Positions 33,782 to 34,259 of a stretch of DNA of 34,259 bases are shown here, one piece after another. The stretch lies in assembly GCA_944368975.1 (NCBI GenBank), contig CALVXI010000001.1, forward strand, positions 1 through 34,259. Reading direction: 5' to 3'. The stretch's first letter is position 1, and every line of letters starts with the position of its first letter. The position numbers were made by a program, and so were the translations under genes. The DNA comes from an uncultured Bacilli bacterium (GTDB lineage Bacteria; Bacillota_I; Bacilli_A; RFN20; CAG-826). Below the pieces are notes generated by a model. It saw only the letters and a program-made list of their open reading frames with translations. It was not told the DNA's origin and searched no databases.

Positions 33782-34259
33782 GGAACAATTAGCGGCAATT
33801 AATTCTACTGGTAATGTTATAGTTTCAGCTGGAGCTGGAAGTGGTAAAACTAGTGTTTTAACTGAAAGAATTTATAGGCGTTTAAGTAAAGATGTTAACT
33901 TAGATGAAATTTTAATATTAACTTTTACTGATGCTGCTAGTAAGGAAATGAAAACTCGTATTAAGGATGAACTTTCTAAAAATGGATCTACTAAACATTT
34001 AGTGCCTTTAGTTGATAGTGCTAATATTTCGACTTTTGATGCTTATTTTCTTTATTTATGTAAAAAGTATTCTTCTAGACTTAATATATCAAGCGACATT
34101 CAAAATATTCCTGATGATATCTTAAAAATAAAAAAATATTCGATTTTAGAAGGGATTTTTGATGAATTATATATAGAAAAAGATCCTCAATTTATAAAAT
34201 TAATTCATAATTACACTAAAAAAGATGATAAATATATAACGGATTTTATTATTAAAATT
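33768..34259 (+). CDS. addA: AddA helicase-nuclease subunit, 5' part only
   Basis: An open frame from ATG 33768 to the window edge (164 codons, no stop). It begins MERTKEQLAAIN, followed by the UvrD/Rep-type Walker A SAGAGSGKTSVLTERI (about residues 20-35), motif Ia EILILTFTDAASKEMK and an ISTFDAYF segment where UvrD-like helicases have TIHSF. This is the ATP-dependent 3'-5' helicase of AddAB. It is preceded by AAGGAA within the addB end and overlaps addB by 14 nt. The remaining part, including the AddA nuclease domain, lies outside the window. Confidence 0.93.
   Translation, partial: MERTKEQLAAINSTGNVIVSAGAGSGKTSVLTERIYRRLSKDVNLDEILILTFTDAASKEMKTRIKDELSKNGSTKHLVPLVDSANISTFDAYFLYLCKKYSSRLNISSDIQNIPDDILKIKKYSILEGIFDELYIEKDPQFIKLIHNYTKKDDKYITDFIIKI

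Overview
The window looks like a chromosomal segment of a small-genome, very AT-rich anaerobic member of the Bacilli or a Mollicutes-sister lineage (RF39/RFN20-like gut bacteria are a plausible home). The reasons are the strong AT bias, dense head-to-tail genes with 1-17 nt overlaps, AGGAGG-type ribosome binding sites, a superoxide reductase and a flavodiiron protein, and Bacillota-type lipid and nucleoside systems. TGA is a real stop here: several genes end in TGA inside ATGA overlaps with the next gene (6786, 22151, 24054), and tryptophan is written TGG. The organism therefore uses the standard bacterial code, not the Mycoplasma code. No insertion sequence, prophage, CRISPR array or rRNA gene was seen.

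Layout. 1-1833: a gene-free left edge with a cluster of short palindromic repeats, then tRNA-Leu(UAG) and a polytopic membrane protein, both on the minus strand. 1960-5260: yebC, galU, a SHOCT-tailed membrane protein, and rplM-rpsI behind an L13-type RNA leader. 5300-7502: three small membrane-protein genes, two of them behind a 27-bp palindrome. 7517-11443: upp, a secreted endonuclease-I lipoprotein with InlB-like repeats, and an acyl-ACP thioesterase, closed by a hairpin shared with the convergent superoxide reductase gene. 12158-17718: a guanine-class riboswitch followed by a four-gene BMP-family nucleoside ABC transporter, with an internal terminator after the binding-protein gene.

17728-26442 is the most distinctive block. 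A dyad-symmetric, hairpin-rich intergenic region leads into a glycosyltransferase and then a lipid cluster: FakA, an AMP-forming ligase with a fused acyl carrier domain, a PlsC acyltransferase fused to an LRAT-like domain, FakB, a lipase-like hydrolase with a cysteine nucleophile, a small membrane protein, and a diacylglycerol-glycosyltransferase-like enzyme. Read together, these genes suggest capture and activation of exogenous or recycled fatty acids, their transfer into phospholipid, and conversion of diacylglycerol to glycolipid. That pathway is an inference from co-location and domain content.

26534-34259 is a second long plus-strand run: an AlkD-like repair protein, a hexapeptide acetyltransferase, a flavodiiron/flavin-reductase/rubredoxin fusion, MazG, GlpK, AddB and the start of AddA, which runs off the right edge. 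DNA repair, nucleotide cleanup and oxygen defence are mixed with glycerol use. The nuclease, upp and the riboswitch-controlled transporter together suggest strong reliance on scavenged nucleotides.
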